The notes: a model not told the origin generated them from the letters alone. DNA of 64,000 nucleotides from Heterobasidion occidentale (GCA_039111635.1 JBCAQO010000004.1:1488001-1552000); one strand, 5' to 3'. Positions 41,873 through 53,814 are shown, counted from the first letter of the stretch. Program-made: numbers and translations.

Positions 41873-42757
41873 ACCACAACCCTCCTAATCTACACTTTTC
41901 ACTCTTACAATAACTGAAATCCTGCATAGTATTGATAGTGTTATCAATTTCATATCCCGCAAACAAGATTTAAAAGCAAATGTAATAAAGGCAGTTATTA
42001 AATGAGCACCTTTAGATTTATTGACATTGCTTACCACTATGGCTCTTGATAAAACTTCCCATCCCTCTAAAAGACCACTCATCATACCCATGGAAGCTAA
42101 TTCTAGGTGATATATGCACCAATGAATAGATTCTAGCTAGCATGACATCAAAAAGTTCACGATATTGCCAACAGAGGAGGAGAGGTTCTGTTGTTAATAA
42201 GAGTTTTATATAGCGACCAGCAATCATACTGTGACTTTGGCTATATGTGCTGTATGTGCATGAGAGTGTAATATGCACAATAATTACGTGAATGATTCGT
42301 TATCCAAAGACATACCCAATTCCTCGTACCTTCATCCCCATACTGATAACTTCCATTACAATGTCTAATTAATAGTATTCTGCTTAAGAAAAAAGGTCTT
42401 GCTGTGTTTACAGTCGCAGACAGGCAAAGTCAACAAAAAAATGAACCCCTTTCTAGGGTTCTGATTTATATTGGAATCACTTGCAATGGTGGAGGGGGGT
42501 TGTAAAATATTTGAGAAACAAATTCAATGAGCAGTTCACCCAAAAAAGCCATGTTTGTAAGTTTGAACACCCCAAATTTTAGCGGTCCCCAAAAATAGCC
42601 CCATAAATCACGGAAAAAGCGCCAATCAACTGCTTTTGCAAAGTACATGATGATTCCATCAAAAGAGTACATAAATATGTAATGTACAGGTGTCGAAAAA
42701 AGTCCAAAGCCAGGACACATCATGGCAAAGTATTGCAAGAAGGCTCACACGAATTGA
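41873..42757. other. Unassigned AT-rich spacer
   Basis: No LTR, RT-type motif or clear gene was recognised. Open frames on the minus strand (about 42466-42738) are hydrophobic but lack support. It may be old host DNA or a worn element. Confidence 0.35.
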
Positions 42758-43051
42758 AATATCTCTGGCCTGCAAAATCAACCTACTTCCCATTGCCCAA
42801 ATACAGAGCCTTCTGAGCCTGAGTTGGAACCACGTAAGGCTTTTAACAACGGTGACAACTACGGAAGCAGTTGGGACCCACATGATGAGTGTCCAAGTAG
42901 TTTGAAGCCGGCTTTTGCTGAGGTCGACAATGACTTGGAGAAAGAACCAACAAAGTTCCTTGTTACTGTGGAGATGGAGGGTGGGAAGGCCATAGAGAAG
43001 TGGGTGAAGTTTGCTGAGGAGAACAGTGATAAGGTCAAGAATGATGAATGA
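42758..43051 (+). pseudogene. Coding-like fragment of an unknown protein
   Basis: An open stretch of about 97 codons ends with a TGA at 43049-43051. It contains NNGDNYGSSWDPHDECPSSL, then an acidic charged region (DNDLEKEPTKFLVTVEMEGG, IEKWVKFAEENSDKVKNDE). Composition looks protein-like, but I recognise no family. No ATG is seen at its start, so it would be the 3' exon or remnant of a gene entering from the left. It ends just before a GyB LTR fragment. Confidence 0.35.
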
Positions 43052-43056
43052 CTGCC

Positions 43057-43230
43057 TGTTAGAACCGCGTCCTAACACGTGCTTTGCACGTGAGTGGATA
43101 GGCTGGTCAAGTGCTTCGGACATGCTTTAGACTCAGACAGCTTCCTATGACTCATTACCATTTACATGCTCACTGCATGAACACTTACTTACGGTTCCTG
43201 GTTCTTGATGTGAACAGACTCTAGTTCCTG
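43057..43230 (+). repeat. Truncated GyB LTR
   Basis: The first about 174 bp of a GyB LTR (TGTTAGAACCGC..TAGTTCCTG), including the terminal palindrome with one mismatch. It is cut off within the LTR and joined directly to copia integrase sequence. Confidence 0.85.
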
Positions 43231-44860
43231 GCTTGGTAAACTCATCAATGAAGGTGATCCAGTAGTGCATTCCAGAGTGAGTGGCAACAGGGAGAGGACC
43301 ATGGAGATCAGAATGGACGAGTTCAAGCGGTTTGGAGGTGACAGAGCCAGTGGAAGGGAAGGGGTGAGCATGCATCTTGCCAGAGAGACAGGGCTCGCAC
43401 ACAGGGTCAGGCTGCACATCCGAATCGAGCTGTAGACCAGTAACGAGACACTCCTTGACCATCTTCTGCACCCCAGCATGGTGGTGGTGGCAGAGACGAC
43501 GATGCCACAGGGACAAATCGAGAGGGAGAGTAGAAGCGGCACCAGCAGACTGCAAAACAACGGTGGAGGTGGTCCCTTGAAGATAAGCGTTGTTGGAACC
43601 ATCAGGAACAACTGCCATGAACCATACTGCGCCATCCCGGAAGAAATGCATCAAAGATCCTTCTATTAGCACAGAAAAGTGCTTGTGCTAAGTCAAATAC
43701 AGCACAGACAGAAGATTACAACCAAGATCAGGGACATGCAGGACATTTGAGAACTCCACAGACTGCGCCCTCTTGCCTCCAACGACCGGATTGAACACCA
43801 CAGTCCCAACACCAGCAGAGTAGATGATAGACGAGTCTGCAAAACGAATGGGGACGACAAAGGGATGATAGTGGCGAAGCCAGTGGCAATGGGGTGTCAT
43901 ATGAGAGGTCGCACCTGTGTCCACGTTCTAATCGAGGTCAGTGACGAGTGGGGAGGCTGCGGACGAAGGGTATGGAGCAGGGGAACGAAAACTTGCATTG
44001 CCTGCAAACTGCATGGGACTAGAGACTTCAGAGGCCTGAACCGAGTGGGCCTGCTGTGGCTTGGACTTCTTCAGCTCCTCATTGATCCTCTTGAAGCACC
44101 TGTCATCAGTGTGGCCAGTGGCACCGCAGAAGTTGCACTTATACTGTTTCCTAGGTGGCCTAGAACATCTGTAAGAGGTGGAGGAAAAGGAGGGGGATGA
44201 AGGAAAGGATGCCACAAGGGCCTGTGCAGAGTCTGTGGCATCAGAACGACACGCACAGTTCAAATCCTCGCGCCTGAACGCATCCTCAAGCTTGGAGCGA
44301 GACAAGACGTTCATGAGACTGAGGGAGGAGTGGAAGGTGTCAAATTCAGATGGGAGAGACCACAAGAGCGCCATGCAAGTCAGCTCCTCGTCCTGCTTCT
44401 TGAGATCGAAGCCAGAGTCGCGGAGGTTCCTCAGGACACGCATAGACTTGTCCACACGATGAATGAGGGACTGGAGGGACTCATCATTGCGCTTCTTGAT
44501 TGAAAAGAGGTCCTCCATCGCGTTGAAACGCGATCCAGCAGACTTCTTGTTGAACTGCTCCTCCAATGTGGTCCAAATGGCGATGGGGTCGTCCTCAATG
44601 TCATCCAAAACACCTCTGAACTGCTCCTCAACTGAGAGTAAGAGCGCACCAGCAGCCTTCTGAGCATTCCTCTTCCATTCTGCCACCTCCTTTGCCTCAG
44701 CAGGCTTCTCCCTCAAGCCAACAGGGGCTTCCTCTTCACCAGAGATGAGAAGCCACAGGCCTTTGAGACGAAGCCAGGCCTTGATCTCCTTGGACCAGGA
44801 AGGATAGTTGCGATTATTGAGAGGGGAGACGGAAGGGAGAGCGAATGAGGGGTCAGACAT
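43231..44860 (-). pseudogene. CoA-5 gag-protease-integrase fragment
   Basis: The ATG at 44858-44860 starts MSDPSFALPSVSPLNNRNYP. Gag is open through the zinc knuckle CNFCGATGHTDDRC to a TAG (about 43930) replacing the Trp before the protease D-T-G (VDTGATSHMTP, TGG to TAG). Protease and the integrase zinc region (LWHRRLCHHHHAGVQKMVKE, CEPCLSGKMHAHPFPS) follow, with one further stop near 43690. It is truncated at 43231. Confidence 0.9.
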
Positions 44861-45058
44861 GGTGTGGCACAAGTGGCACGAGCAGGGAAAGGTGTTGGAA
44901 GCGATGTGGGACGATGGAAAAGGCAGGAAAAGCAATGAGGAAGATGTGGCAGCAAAGAGGTGTGGCCAGAAAGGTGTGGCACAGCAGATGGGAGACCAGA
45001 AAGAGTCGATAAAACAGTGTAGAGCAAAGTCACTAGAGCGCAGGGCCCATAACCTGTG

Positions 45059-45554
45059 ACAATGAAGCGACTGGCACAGAGAGAGTGCCAAAAGAAAGCT
45101 CTATAACGACAGGACTGTGGTCCAGAGGGTAAGAGTCTGAAGTAGATACAAAGAACAGAAGAGAGCGCACCTGTGGTCCAGAGGGTAAGAGTCTGAAGAA
45201 AGAATTGCCCTCGGACCACAGGTATTTAAGCTACAGAGAACAATAAGAAACGAAATAGGAAGGTATGACATCAACGGGTCATTAGAGGCGGTCCACCTTA
45301 CAAAGCGGTCAAAGGCTCCACCTGTAGGTCGGTCCGGAGTGTCAATGACATCACACAGGACCACCTGAGTCAGCGAACCCGGTGAAACAACTGAAACAAA
45401 GTGAGACAGTCCAAAAGGAGAAAGAAAGCAATATACCCGCTCTGGGAGTGGCTGTAGGGCCACTCCCAGCTGTAGAGGCGAGTAATCAATGACTCCGTAA
45501 GGTGGCACACATGTGGCACCCATGCCACATCAACCAGAATGGCCACAAACACCA
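45059..45554 (-). repeat. CoA-5 5' LTR, damaged
   Basis: About 496 bp, with small deletions: the terminal TGTTGAGCGCAG is shortened to TGTG at the inner end, and one run of about 20 bp in the middle is missing. The outer end (ACAAACACCA) is one base off the usual ACAAACAACA. The primer site GGGCCCATAACC is still present next to it. Confidence 0.85.
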
Positions 45555-45569
45555 AGTTTATGGCGCGGT

Positions 45570-45875
45570 GCGGCGCGAGAGAGAGCTTACAAAGCGGTGC
45601 CTCGCGAGAGACGGTTCACAGAGCGGCGCGGTGTGGGAGAGAGCTCACAGGGTCCTGCGTCGCGGGAGACGGCGCACAGGGCTGTGGATCGTGAGAGAGA
45701 GCTCACAAAGCGGCGCCTCACAAGAGACGGTTCACAGAGCGGCATGGTGTGGGAGAGAGCTCACAGGGTCCCGCATTGCGGGAGATGGCGCACAGGGCCA
45801 CGCGTCGCGAGACACAGCTCACAAAGCGGTGCAGCGCGAGACACAGTGCACAGGGCCGCACGTCGTGAGATACGG
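45570..45875. repeat. 116-bp tandem repeat, about 2.6 units
   Basis: The block CACAAAGCGGxGCC..GAGAGACGGTTCACAGAGCG recurs with AAAG anchors at 45591, 45707 and 45823, giving a 116-bp period. Each unit itself contains GAGAGAGCTCACA-like sub-repeats. It lies directly beside CoA-5. Confidence 0.8.
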
Positions 45876-45879
45876 CCCA

Positions 45880-46215
45880 AGAGATGGGGCGCCAAGAGGC
45901 GGAGACGGGGCTCCGAGAGAGAGACAAGAGAGAGAGGCTGAGAACGAGAGGCGGAGACGAGAGGCAGAGAACAAGAGAGACAGACGGGGCGCCGAGAGAG
46001 GGACAAGAGAGAGAGGCCGAGAACGAGAGGCCGAGAGAAAGGTGGAGAACGAGAGGCAATGACGAGAGGTGGAGAACGAGAGGCCAAGAACGAGAGACAG
46101 ATGAGAGACAGACAGATGAGGCACCAGACGGGGTGCCAGACACGGTGCCAGACACGGCACGAGAGATGGGGGGCCGAGAGATAGAGTGACAAGGCTGGAG
46201 AGACAAGGCTGGAGA
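45880..46215. repeat. Purine-rich GAGAGG/GAGAAC simple repeat
   Basis: A degenerate G/A-rich array based on GAGAGGCNGAGAACGA. Any long open frames here are low-complexity Arg/Glu or Ser/Leu-rich and have no support as genes. Confidence 0.8.
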
Positions 46216-46943
46216 GACAAGATGTGAGACATGGCGGAGCGTGGCGCGGAGCGAGAAATGGTGCAGGGGTCAATGTAGAGGGCAATATGGTGCGAGAGAG
46301 AGCACAGATGGCAGCGCTGTGCGAGAGGCGGCAGGAGAGAGGCCTCAGAGGGCAGTGCAGAGAGCCCACGGAACATGCCCCTGCGATCGGATTGGAGGAC
46401 GGTGGCGCTTGTGTGGGTCTTGAGGAAACCTCACGAAGGCAACGGATGTGGAGGGCAAAGTGGTGGCGGAGAATACAGGGCCTAGCTGGTGAGGACAGGG
46501 ACAGCCCTGGTGTCTTGGATATTGACGGCAACGCAGGGATGGTAAAAACATTGAGGGCGAGCAAGTGAGGGCAAGAGGAGGAGGAGGAGGGCAAATCAAG
46601 TGGTTGTTTTGTGTCAAATTTTGGATGATGAGTCGATGATGCGGGAGAGACATGAACACAACGTACCGATTGCACATAACACGCATTGGAAGACGTCGCG
46701 CCGGCGGAGGGGAGGGGTATCGAATGCATGGTGACAGATGGCATCCTGTGGAATATGGGTGCTGTTAGACTCGCGCGTCACGGAGGAGACAGATGACAAG
46801 GATGCGTTGGATGTGCGAGAGCGCACCTGTTGGTCCATGGGAGTGGGCAGTGGGAGGAGTGTTGTGTGCCATGGTGGCAGAGGCACTTCATCATGATCAC
46901 ATGACATGCAAGCGCCATTGTGCTGCCTGCGCATCATGTCAAT
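46216..46943. other. Unassigned stretch with purine-rich tract
   Basis: Continues the G/A bias at its left end, then becomes ordinary sequence. No family was recognised. It may include the promoter of the gene fragment to the right. Confidence 0.3.
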
Positions 46944-49200
46944 GTTCTGTTATGTTTCCCCAACACCATTTCCTGTCCCTCCTCTCAGAACTCCCCTCAC
47001 TGAGGGATCTTGATGTACCTAGCTCTGCTGAATCTTCAGTTGTCAACTTGCCCGACCCTCCTTCTCTCTCCACTCCTTGGACCTACACTCCAATGTCCCA
47101 TTTGCACCCCAAAAGCACTCATTTGCCTTATATTGGCAGCGTACAATCACAGGTTATATTATATCTTGTGACCCTGATTTTTCTCTCACTTTGTCTAACT
47201 CTTTACACCACCTCCAATGCAACCGTGGTCTTGCCAACCGACACTCGACAATGCGACCGCAGAAGACCTCACTTGATTCAACAACTCTGCCTTCAAATTG
47301 CTTCTTGAAGATCATGAAAAACTGAAGACAACTTGCCTCGCGCTTGAAGCAAATTTGCAAGCATCAAGGTGAGTATTTTCCGTGCATATATGCACCATGC
47401 TCACTTTCAATACAGGGACCTCCTCGATAAAATGATTCAAGCACTGCCGCAAGTGTACAGCCTCGTCTCGGGGACTGTGAACAACTCAAGTATATCCCCA
47501 CTCGCATCTATTACCAACCTCACAACACCACCGAGCAATGCTTGCACAACCGAGCTTGATCTAGCCGCTTACAAGAACGCCACTGACAAGGCCTACTGGA
47601 CGTGCAATGGCTACAACAAACGAGATGAGTTCGCCATAGAGGATGAGGAAGAGGGAGAAAAAAACAAGACCTTGAGGTTTGTTGTGCATGCTGATGGTCG
47701 AGTGATTAACAAGGCATGGGTCGATGCCATCCGTTGGGATTTCCGCAAGGTGTGGGAACAGCTGATGCTGGACAGGATTGCTCCCATCAAGTGGGGCAAT
47801 GCCTCCGCCATAGCGCATGACCTCCTTGTTCAACGACTCCGCAGCAAATACCCCGAGCTGCGGCTCTGTCAAGACAATTGGAAGATTGAGCAAATCACGA
47901 CAAACAACTATCCAAAATGGTATGAGACTCACAGGAAGAAGCGTGAGCTTGTCAAGCTCGAGGAAGGCGCAGTTGAAGCCACATGACCTTCCAAATGACA
48001 ACTGAGTGCACCGAGACTCGCTACGAAACAACAACAATTAGAAATTCAATGGGAAGACGAGAATGAAAAGGAAAACTCATAGGTGTGTACAGTCTTTTGT
48101 GTGCTTCCATGGCCGCTTCCCCCTTTTGAAAACCCCCAGCTAGGACCCCTGGCCGAGCCAGTTGACAATCTCGAAGACATGTATGGGGACCTCCCACCAT
48201 ATCCGAGCGGAGCGGATGGTCACGAGGACCGCAACAATTCAGACACAGATGGGCCGTCAAAATCAAGCGGAGCGGGTTTTGACAACAACCACAAGGATGC
48301 AGACTAGGAAATTTGTAAGGGTATGTTCCTCAATTCATCCTCTTTCCATCACTAACAGTACCTTTGTACCGACAAGTCCCAGGAACAGCACATTTAGGCA
48401 CGCGCGCACCCGCCGACATTGGGTTCATGCAAGTATCGGACCCGGCCAAAGCAGCACTTTCACCTCCTCGCATGGGGCCATCGAAAGGCAAGGAATGGGA
48501 AGGGGTCTTTCCCGTGCTTCGATCAAAGACAGTGGAGCCATCTACGTCCATCGTGGTGAGAACCCTCTCTTGTTGATTCAAACTTATCTCACTGGCATTA
48601 TTTCCACCGCACGTTGCAAGATTATGGGCCCCTTGTTAGTAATCTAATTTTTTTTCACTCTCCTTGCACTGACTCAATTTTTCCTTACAGCAGAAAAATC
48701 ACTTTATTGACAGATGCACCGACACCCACCCTCGTTGTCTCACGCGTGTCGGCACTCAATGGCCCATCCCCCCCTTCCCTCTCCATCACTGTGCTAGCAT
48801 CTCAAGTCACCGATGCTGCCGAATGATCCAAGCCCGCGTGCATGAAGAGGACCAGCGAACAGAAGCCAAAGATGTGTGCACCTCCAGCGGTGCCTCAGAT
48901 CAATCAGTATGTATTCTTTAACTATTCTCAATCTCATGCTGACACATTCCACAGCTTGCTCTTTATGAAAGAGTATGTGAAGGAGCACGGGACGACAAGC
49001 CTCATAGAGTTTACAAAGATCTGGCTGGCCGTGGATGAGAGCACATAACAGGTGAGTGCCTGGATTTCTCATACAATCCACACCATCTAAGGTTTGTATT
49101 TGCAGCTCTATAGGTTGAAGGTTGCGTAGCTCAAGCAACAGCGCAAGCAGGATGTGTTCACCATCGTCCTCTCGGAGCACAATGATGGAATCACAGCCGC
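46944..49200 (+). pseudogene. Decayed multi-exon gene of an uncharacterised Agaricomycete family
   Basis: A plausible start is MFPQHHFLSLLSELPSLRDL (46950). Later pieces read GYIISCDPDFSLTLSNSLHH, then LLEDHEKLKTTCLALEANLQ, a 47-bp intron (47369-47415), then an exon open to 47983 with ALPQVYSLVSGTV, a central part with RFVVHADGRVINKAWVDAIR, and YPELRLCQDNWKIEQITTNN. Further introns are likely at 48907-48954 and 49052-49105. From memory, proteins of this pattern (coiled coil, then a CHDNWK-like motif) are numerous in mushroom genomes with unknown function. In-frame stops (TGA near 47276, TAA at 49046, TAG near 49127) show decay. Family identity is tentative. Confidence 0.45.
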
Positions 49201-49539
49201 ACAGGGTGGCAGGCCTAGTTCCTCACGAGAGTAATGTTTGTGTGTCATGTAGTTGTTTGTGTGATTGCGCCGCACCGCAATGTTGTTTTTTCTCGCATAT
49301 TTTGGTAGTAGAACAAATAAAAATTCAAATGTTTATTGTGATTCTAATAAAAGAGTGAAATATCTGAAGTTCCTACAGGGTCCAATGAGAGGATATGGAA
49401 GCATCGGAAAAATCGGATGACATGATATATACTCAGATGGATTGATGGCATAAGTCCAGATTTGATGACACCAGAGGACGAGGCAAGACGAGATAGGAAG
49501 CTCCAATCTTGTCCTACCTCATCCTCTCAGCTGTGGGGG
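49201..49539. other. Spacer between the decayed gene and the LINE
   Basis: AT-rich; nothing recognised. An AATAAA-like signal (about 49315) may mark the 3' end of the gene to the left. Confidence 0.35.
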
Positions 49540-52280
49540 GATTCTCACTGGGCTTCAATCTTCCTGAAATGTTCATAGAAACCTTAAAATCACTTTACAC
49601 CAATACATGCACCCCAATAGCTATAAATGAGGTCCTGAGCACTCCATGAATAGTGTACAGAGAGACTCAACAAGGAGACCCAATGGCATTCTTTATATTC
49701 AATCTTGCCATCAAAATACTCATCTGTATAATACAAAACTCTCCAAAACTCAGAGGCTACAAGATACCTAATATACCCAAAAACATCCTAATTAACCTGT
49801 TTGTAGACAATACAACAATATACCTGAATATAAATGATCACTACCACAACCTAAAGAACACCCTAGACAAGTGGTGCTCCACATCAGGAGCAAAGTTTAA
49901 CATAACAAAAACCCAAATAATTTCTATAGGCTCACCATCACACAGAGCCTAAGTAGCCAACACTATAAAACTACACTCTAAAGACCCACCCCTTAATGTG
50001 ACCATCCACATAGCTCTAAATAGCCAAGCAATACGCTTCCTAGAAGCATGTGTTAAAACCTGGTCTTCACATGTGATGTATTAGGAGGCTTCTAAGTCAC
50101 TGAGGGAACATGCCAAATCCAAGTATGTCCAATAAAAACACCAGTGGCTAACTTGGTGTATAGTTCAGAATGCATGAGAGATTCATGATAGTACTTGGAC
50201 TCCAAGCAGGCACAAAGGTTATTCTACAGATGTGGAGGTACAATCTGATGTAAACCTGGGTGACAGTAGATATGCTGCTCACTAAAGTCAAGATAAAATA
50301 CTGCTAGTCCTATATAGAATATAGCCAGTATTAGGATAATGACTAAGTGGTTGAGAATGATAATAGAGAGAACTGCAAGTGCAGGTTAAACCAACGTTAA
50401 CAGTTGTTCTATTGACAATCAAATATCTGGCCTAATGGCAAATACCTAAATGTAGCAAAGGTATAGCTAGTACCAAAGGTCAAGGTAAGAACAGGTAGCA
50501 AGGTAACAAAGGTGAATGAGCTGGTGAGACAGGTCTCTGGCTTGTTCTATATATACTGCATACTACTTTAGGGCAAGATCAAGGTCTGGTCTGTGCTTCT
50601 AAAGGTTATCTAATTAGAAGAGAAGTGATAGGTGTCAAGAATAGACATCTGGCTAATAAAAAGCAGAAGAGAGTTAGCTAGACAATCAGAGTATCAAATA
50701 GGGAGTGATCAATAAAGGTAAATGATCAACAATTGAAGAATCAACAATCAAGAGTGATGCAATCAAGAAAGAATGATGCAATCAATGATGTCAGTAATGT
50801 AGTCAATCGTTAATCAGGAACAGAAGATAAGATAAGCAAATGTCTGTTAGTGAAGTCAAGGTGTTGGTCACCAGGTATAAGTCATATTCATTGGTTATAG
50901 ACTGTATGTTATATAAGCATGTGATCATTAGCCAGGTATTATAAGTTGGCTCTTAACAACATGGGTAGAAAACAACACAAATAATGTTGCCTCATGGGAA
51001 CCAATAATAGACAAAGCAAAGACACAACTCACAAGATGGAAACAAGAACACTCAACTATCAAAGGCAAGAGCCTTATTGTCCAAATGGTTGTTGGCAGTA
51101 CAACCCAATACCCAACAACAGTGCAAAGAATGGCCACTGGAGTAGAAAATGTGCCAATCAAGATAATCTGAAACTTCATCTGGAACAATGGCTTATCTCA
51201 GATAAAACTCAAGCACCTATGCATGCTGAGGACAAAAAAAGGCATCAATCTTCTCAACCTAATGGCACAAAACCAAGCCATACAAATAATGTGGCTCCAA
51301 GCTTACCTAGACCTAAAACCTAAACACCCGTCTGAGCATTCATAGCTGATGTCCTAATAAGTAACATGATACCACCAGAAGTTAGTGACCATAAACAAGT
51401 GAACACCTTCCTATAAACATGGGATATACCAACACAAGGATCACGTGCCAGCAAACTACTATCCTACATCACCAATATACTCAAAACAACAAAAAAATAC
51501 CATACAAACTTTACTACCCTCAAACTATTCAAGGACCTTAAGAGTCAAATGCCCTCATGGCACCACATCAGCCTAAACCCGGTGAACTACAGGAAAAGAA
51601 AAAGCCAGTGCATATTTGAGACTATCAACTAAAGTCAGTCACTAACATAATCAAACTGGCTAGATGTACTGAGCACCCAAATGATAGACCTAGATGACAC
51701 ATACCACACCGTAACTGCACATGCCACTCATGCAGCAAAAATCAACACAAAAGATGTAGGCACCCAAATAAATGCAGTAAAATGGCACACAGCATCATGC
51801 ACAATCTAAAACCAAAGCTCAACATAAAGAATGATCCACCCAAAAATGACCTTACCCTAACACATAGATGATGAGAGAAGAATGGGAACAACTACTGCCA
51901 ATAGAAGGGTGAGATTGTGTTCAATCTAACTATAACTCTCAAAACAAGCCTGGCCAATAGCTTTAGAATATTTACCAATCTCTTAAAAATAATAGCAACC
52001 CCCACCCACTTACTAAAAACACTTACCAGAGGCATATTGATAGCAACCAAAATAATAGCCATCTACATAAACGGCTTGTATCTAAATAACAAAAAGCAAA
52101 AACATCTGTAGTAGAGTGGGAATATAGCATGGCGATGAGGACCCTAGAAATAAAGCAATTTGAATGCCTGGCATACCACAGTCACACCAAACAGGAGAAC
52201 TCACTGTAATACTCTACACCCTCCAAGCTATCCTAAATTTTGCCCCACTCAAAATCCTAACTGACTCCTGATATGCCATA
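49540..52280 (+). pseudogene. Decayed LINE (non-LTR retrotransposon): RT and RNase H
   Basis: RT pieces: SLGFNLPEMFIETLKSLYTN, RETQQGDPMAFFIFNLAIKI, then the catalytic block read as FVDNTTIYLN (FADD-type motif degraded) and KWCSTSGAKFNITKTQIISI (49653-49952). After the inserted LTR-C, the RT C-terminal part continues (ASWEPIIDKAKTQLTRWKQE, IKGKSLIVQMVVGSTTQYPT, to about 51310). A RNase H-like end near 52190-52280 reads HSHTKQENS in one frame and ILNFAPLKILTDS in another. Many stops, mostly TAA/TGA, and an AT-rich composition show great age. The right end is cut by the GyA-3 LTR. Confidence 0.75.
50051..50958 (-). repeat. Solo LTR-C in the LINE
   Basis: 908 bp, TGTTAAAACC..GCTCTTAACA on the plus strand, a diverged inverted copy of 52454-53258. 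Flanks are GCATG (50046-50050) and ACATG (50959-50963), a 5-bp duplication with one change. The LINE reading is collinear across it. No internal region is present, so it is a solo LTR. Confidence 0.85.
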
Positions 52281-53699
52281 TGTTATGACTTGACTGATCG
52301 GGGCCCTTCGGGGCCGGTCTATCCGATGGTTCAAGCATCACATGCTAGACGGCTCCACTACGGAGCGTACATCAAGGTATTTGGCATGTCCTTAGGAGCC
52401 AACTGGACCAATGGTTCTTCAAGACATCAGTAAAGGTTATATGACAGGGTCATTGTTAAGAGCCGGCTCATAACACATGATGTATGATCACCTGATCATA
52501 TGACATGCAGTCTATGACCAGCGGATATGACCTATACCCAGTGACCGACCCCTTGACTTCACCAACAGACATTGAGTTATCTTATCTTATCTTTCGTTCC
52601 TGGGTTAACGATCAGTTACATCACTGACATCATTGATTGCATCATGCTTCTCTGATCGCATCATAGATTACATCACTCCAATCGTTGATTGTTTACTTCT
52701 ATTTGGTGCCTTAAGCACAGGCCTTCTGTAGATCTTGCCCTAAAGCGGATCGCGTATATATAGAACGAGCCAGATACCTGTATCGCCAGCTCATTCACCT
52801 TTGTTACTCCCCACCTGTTCTTACTCTTGACCTTTGGTACTAGCCATACCTCTGCTACATCATAGTCTTTGCCAATAGGCCAGACTCTTGATTGTCAATA
52901 GAACATCTGCTTGAGCATCGGTTTGACTTGCCCTGCGCTTTTCTCTATCATCATCCTCAACCACTCAGTCATCATCTCAAAACTGGCTGAGTCCTACACA
53001 GGACTAGCAGTATTCTATCTCAACTTTAGTGGGCAGCATATCTACTGCCATCCAGGTCCGCATCAGGTCGTACCCACACATCTGTGGGAAAACCTTTGTG
53101 CATTCCTGGAGACACAATATCATCACGAATCCCTCGTACATCCTGAATTACACACAAGTAGCCGCTGGTGCTTTTATCGGACGTACTTGGATTTGGCACA
53201 TCCCTCAGTGACTCAGGAGCCTCCTGGCATATCACGTGCGAAGACCAGGTCTTAACAGTCATGGGTATAGCGGATTGATAAGATAGGCATTCACATGCCA
53301 TGGGCTTAGGGCTTATGGGTAAGCACCTCGTTGCACCAGGATGGATTGGTGCGACTGGAGAAGTACAAGAGTAGGCACCGGCTGAGAAAGATGGCGACCA
53401 CAGCTCTCCTGGGATGGGAACCCAGAGAAGCATACGGACTCTTACCCTATACCCTATACAGTATATAAGGCCCATAGAATAGGCTGAGAATCTTCAGTCT
53501 ATTCTCTTTGTTTGTTCATATCTTCCTATACGGACACTTTGTCCCTACACAGTCCTCACACTGTGTAACCTAGAGCCAATCATTATCCCCTCCTATATCC
53601 TTGCCTGATACAGTCGAGACTTCGTCCGCCCCTCAGTCCATTGTGCGACCTAGGGAAGAACCTGTTACTCTTGGGTTACTGAACGAGCAGTTCGTAACA
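52281..53699 (+). repeat. GyA-3 5' LTR, interrupted by LTR-C
   Basis: TGTTATGACT..TTCGTAACA; about 609 bp after removing the 805-bp LTR-C and one 5-bp duplication. TATATAAGG lies near 53461-53469. Its 3' end is an imperfect palindrome (GTTAC-GAAC / GTTC-GTAAC, 53675-53698). No clear tRNA match is seen after it, so the primer is unknown. Confidence 0.9.
52454..53258 (+). repeat. Solo LTR-C inside the GyA-3 LTR
   Basis: 805 bp, TGTTAAGAGC..GGTCTTAACA, flanked by an exact GTCAT duplication (52449-52453 and 53259-53263). The first 22 bp form a near-palindrome: TGTTA..GAGCCGGCTC..TAACA. No coding region of the parent element is recognised in the window. Confidence 0.93.
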
Positions 53700-53814
53700 C
53701 TAGAATAGACTCACTTTTGCCCCTACCTTGCACCACTCTCTGCTTGCTGCCACACTCTCTCTCACAACCCTCATCAGTGGCATAGACCCCCACCGAAGAG
53801 AGTTACTTCACACA

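Larger units (their letters stand above)
43231..45554 (-). mobile_element. CoA-5: truncated, decayed copia
   Basis: On the minus strand it runs from the 5' LTR (45554-45059) through gag, protease and part of integrase, ending at FIDEFTK where it joins the GyB LTR fragment. The 3' half and 3' LTR are missing. Confidence 0.9.

Noticed and set aside
45718..46744. Long minus-strand open frames rich in Ser, Leu and Arg
   Set aside because: They overlap the 116-bp and GAGAGG repeats, are low in complexity, occur in several frames at once and have no recognisable domain.
52281..53699. A solo GyA LTR
   Set aside because: It is followed directly by GyA gag, nucleocapsid, protease and RT in the right order, so it is the 5' LTR of GyA-3.
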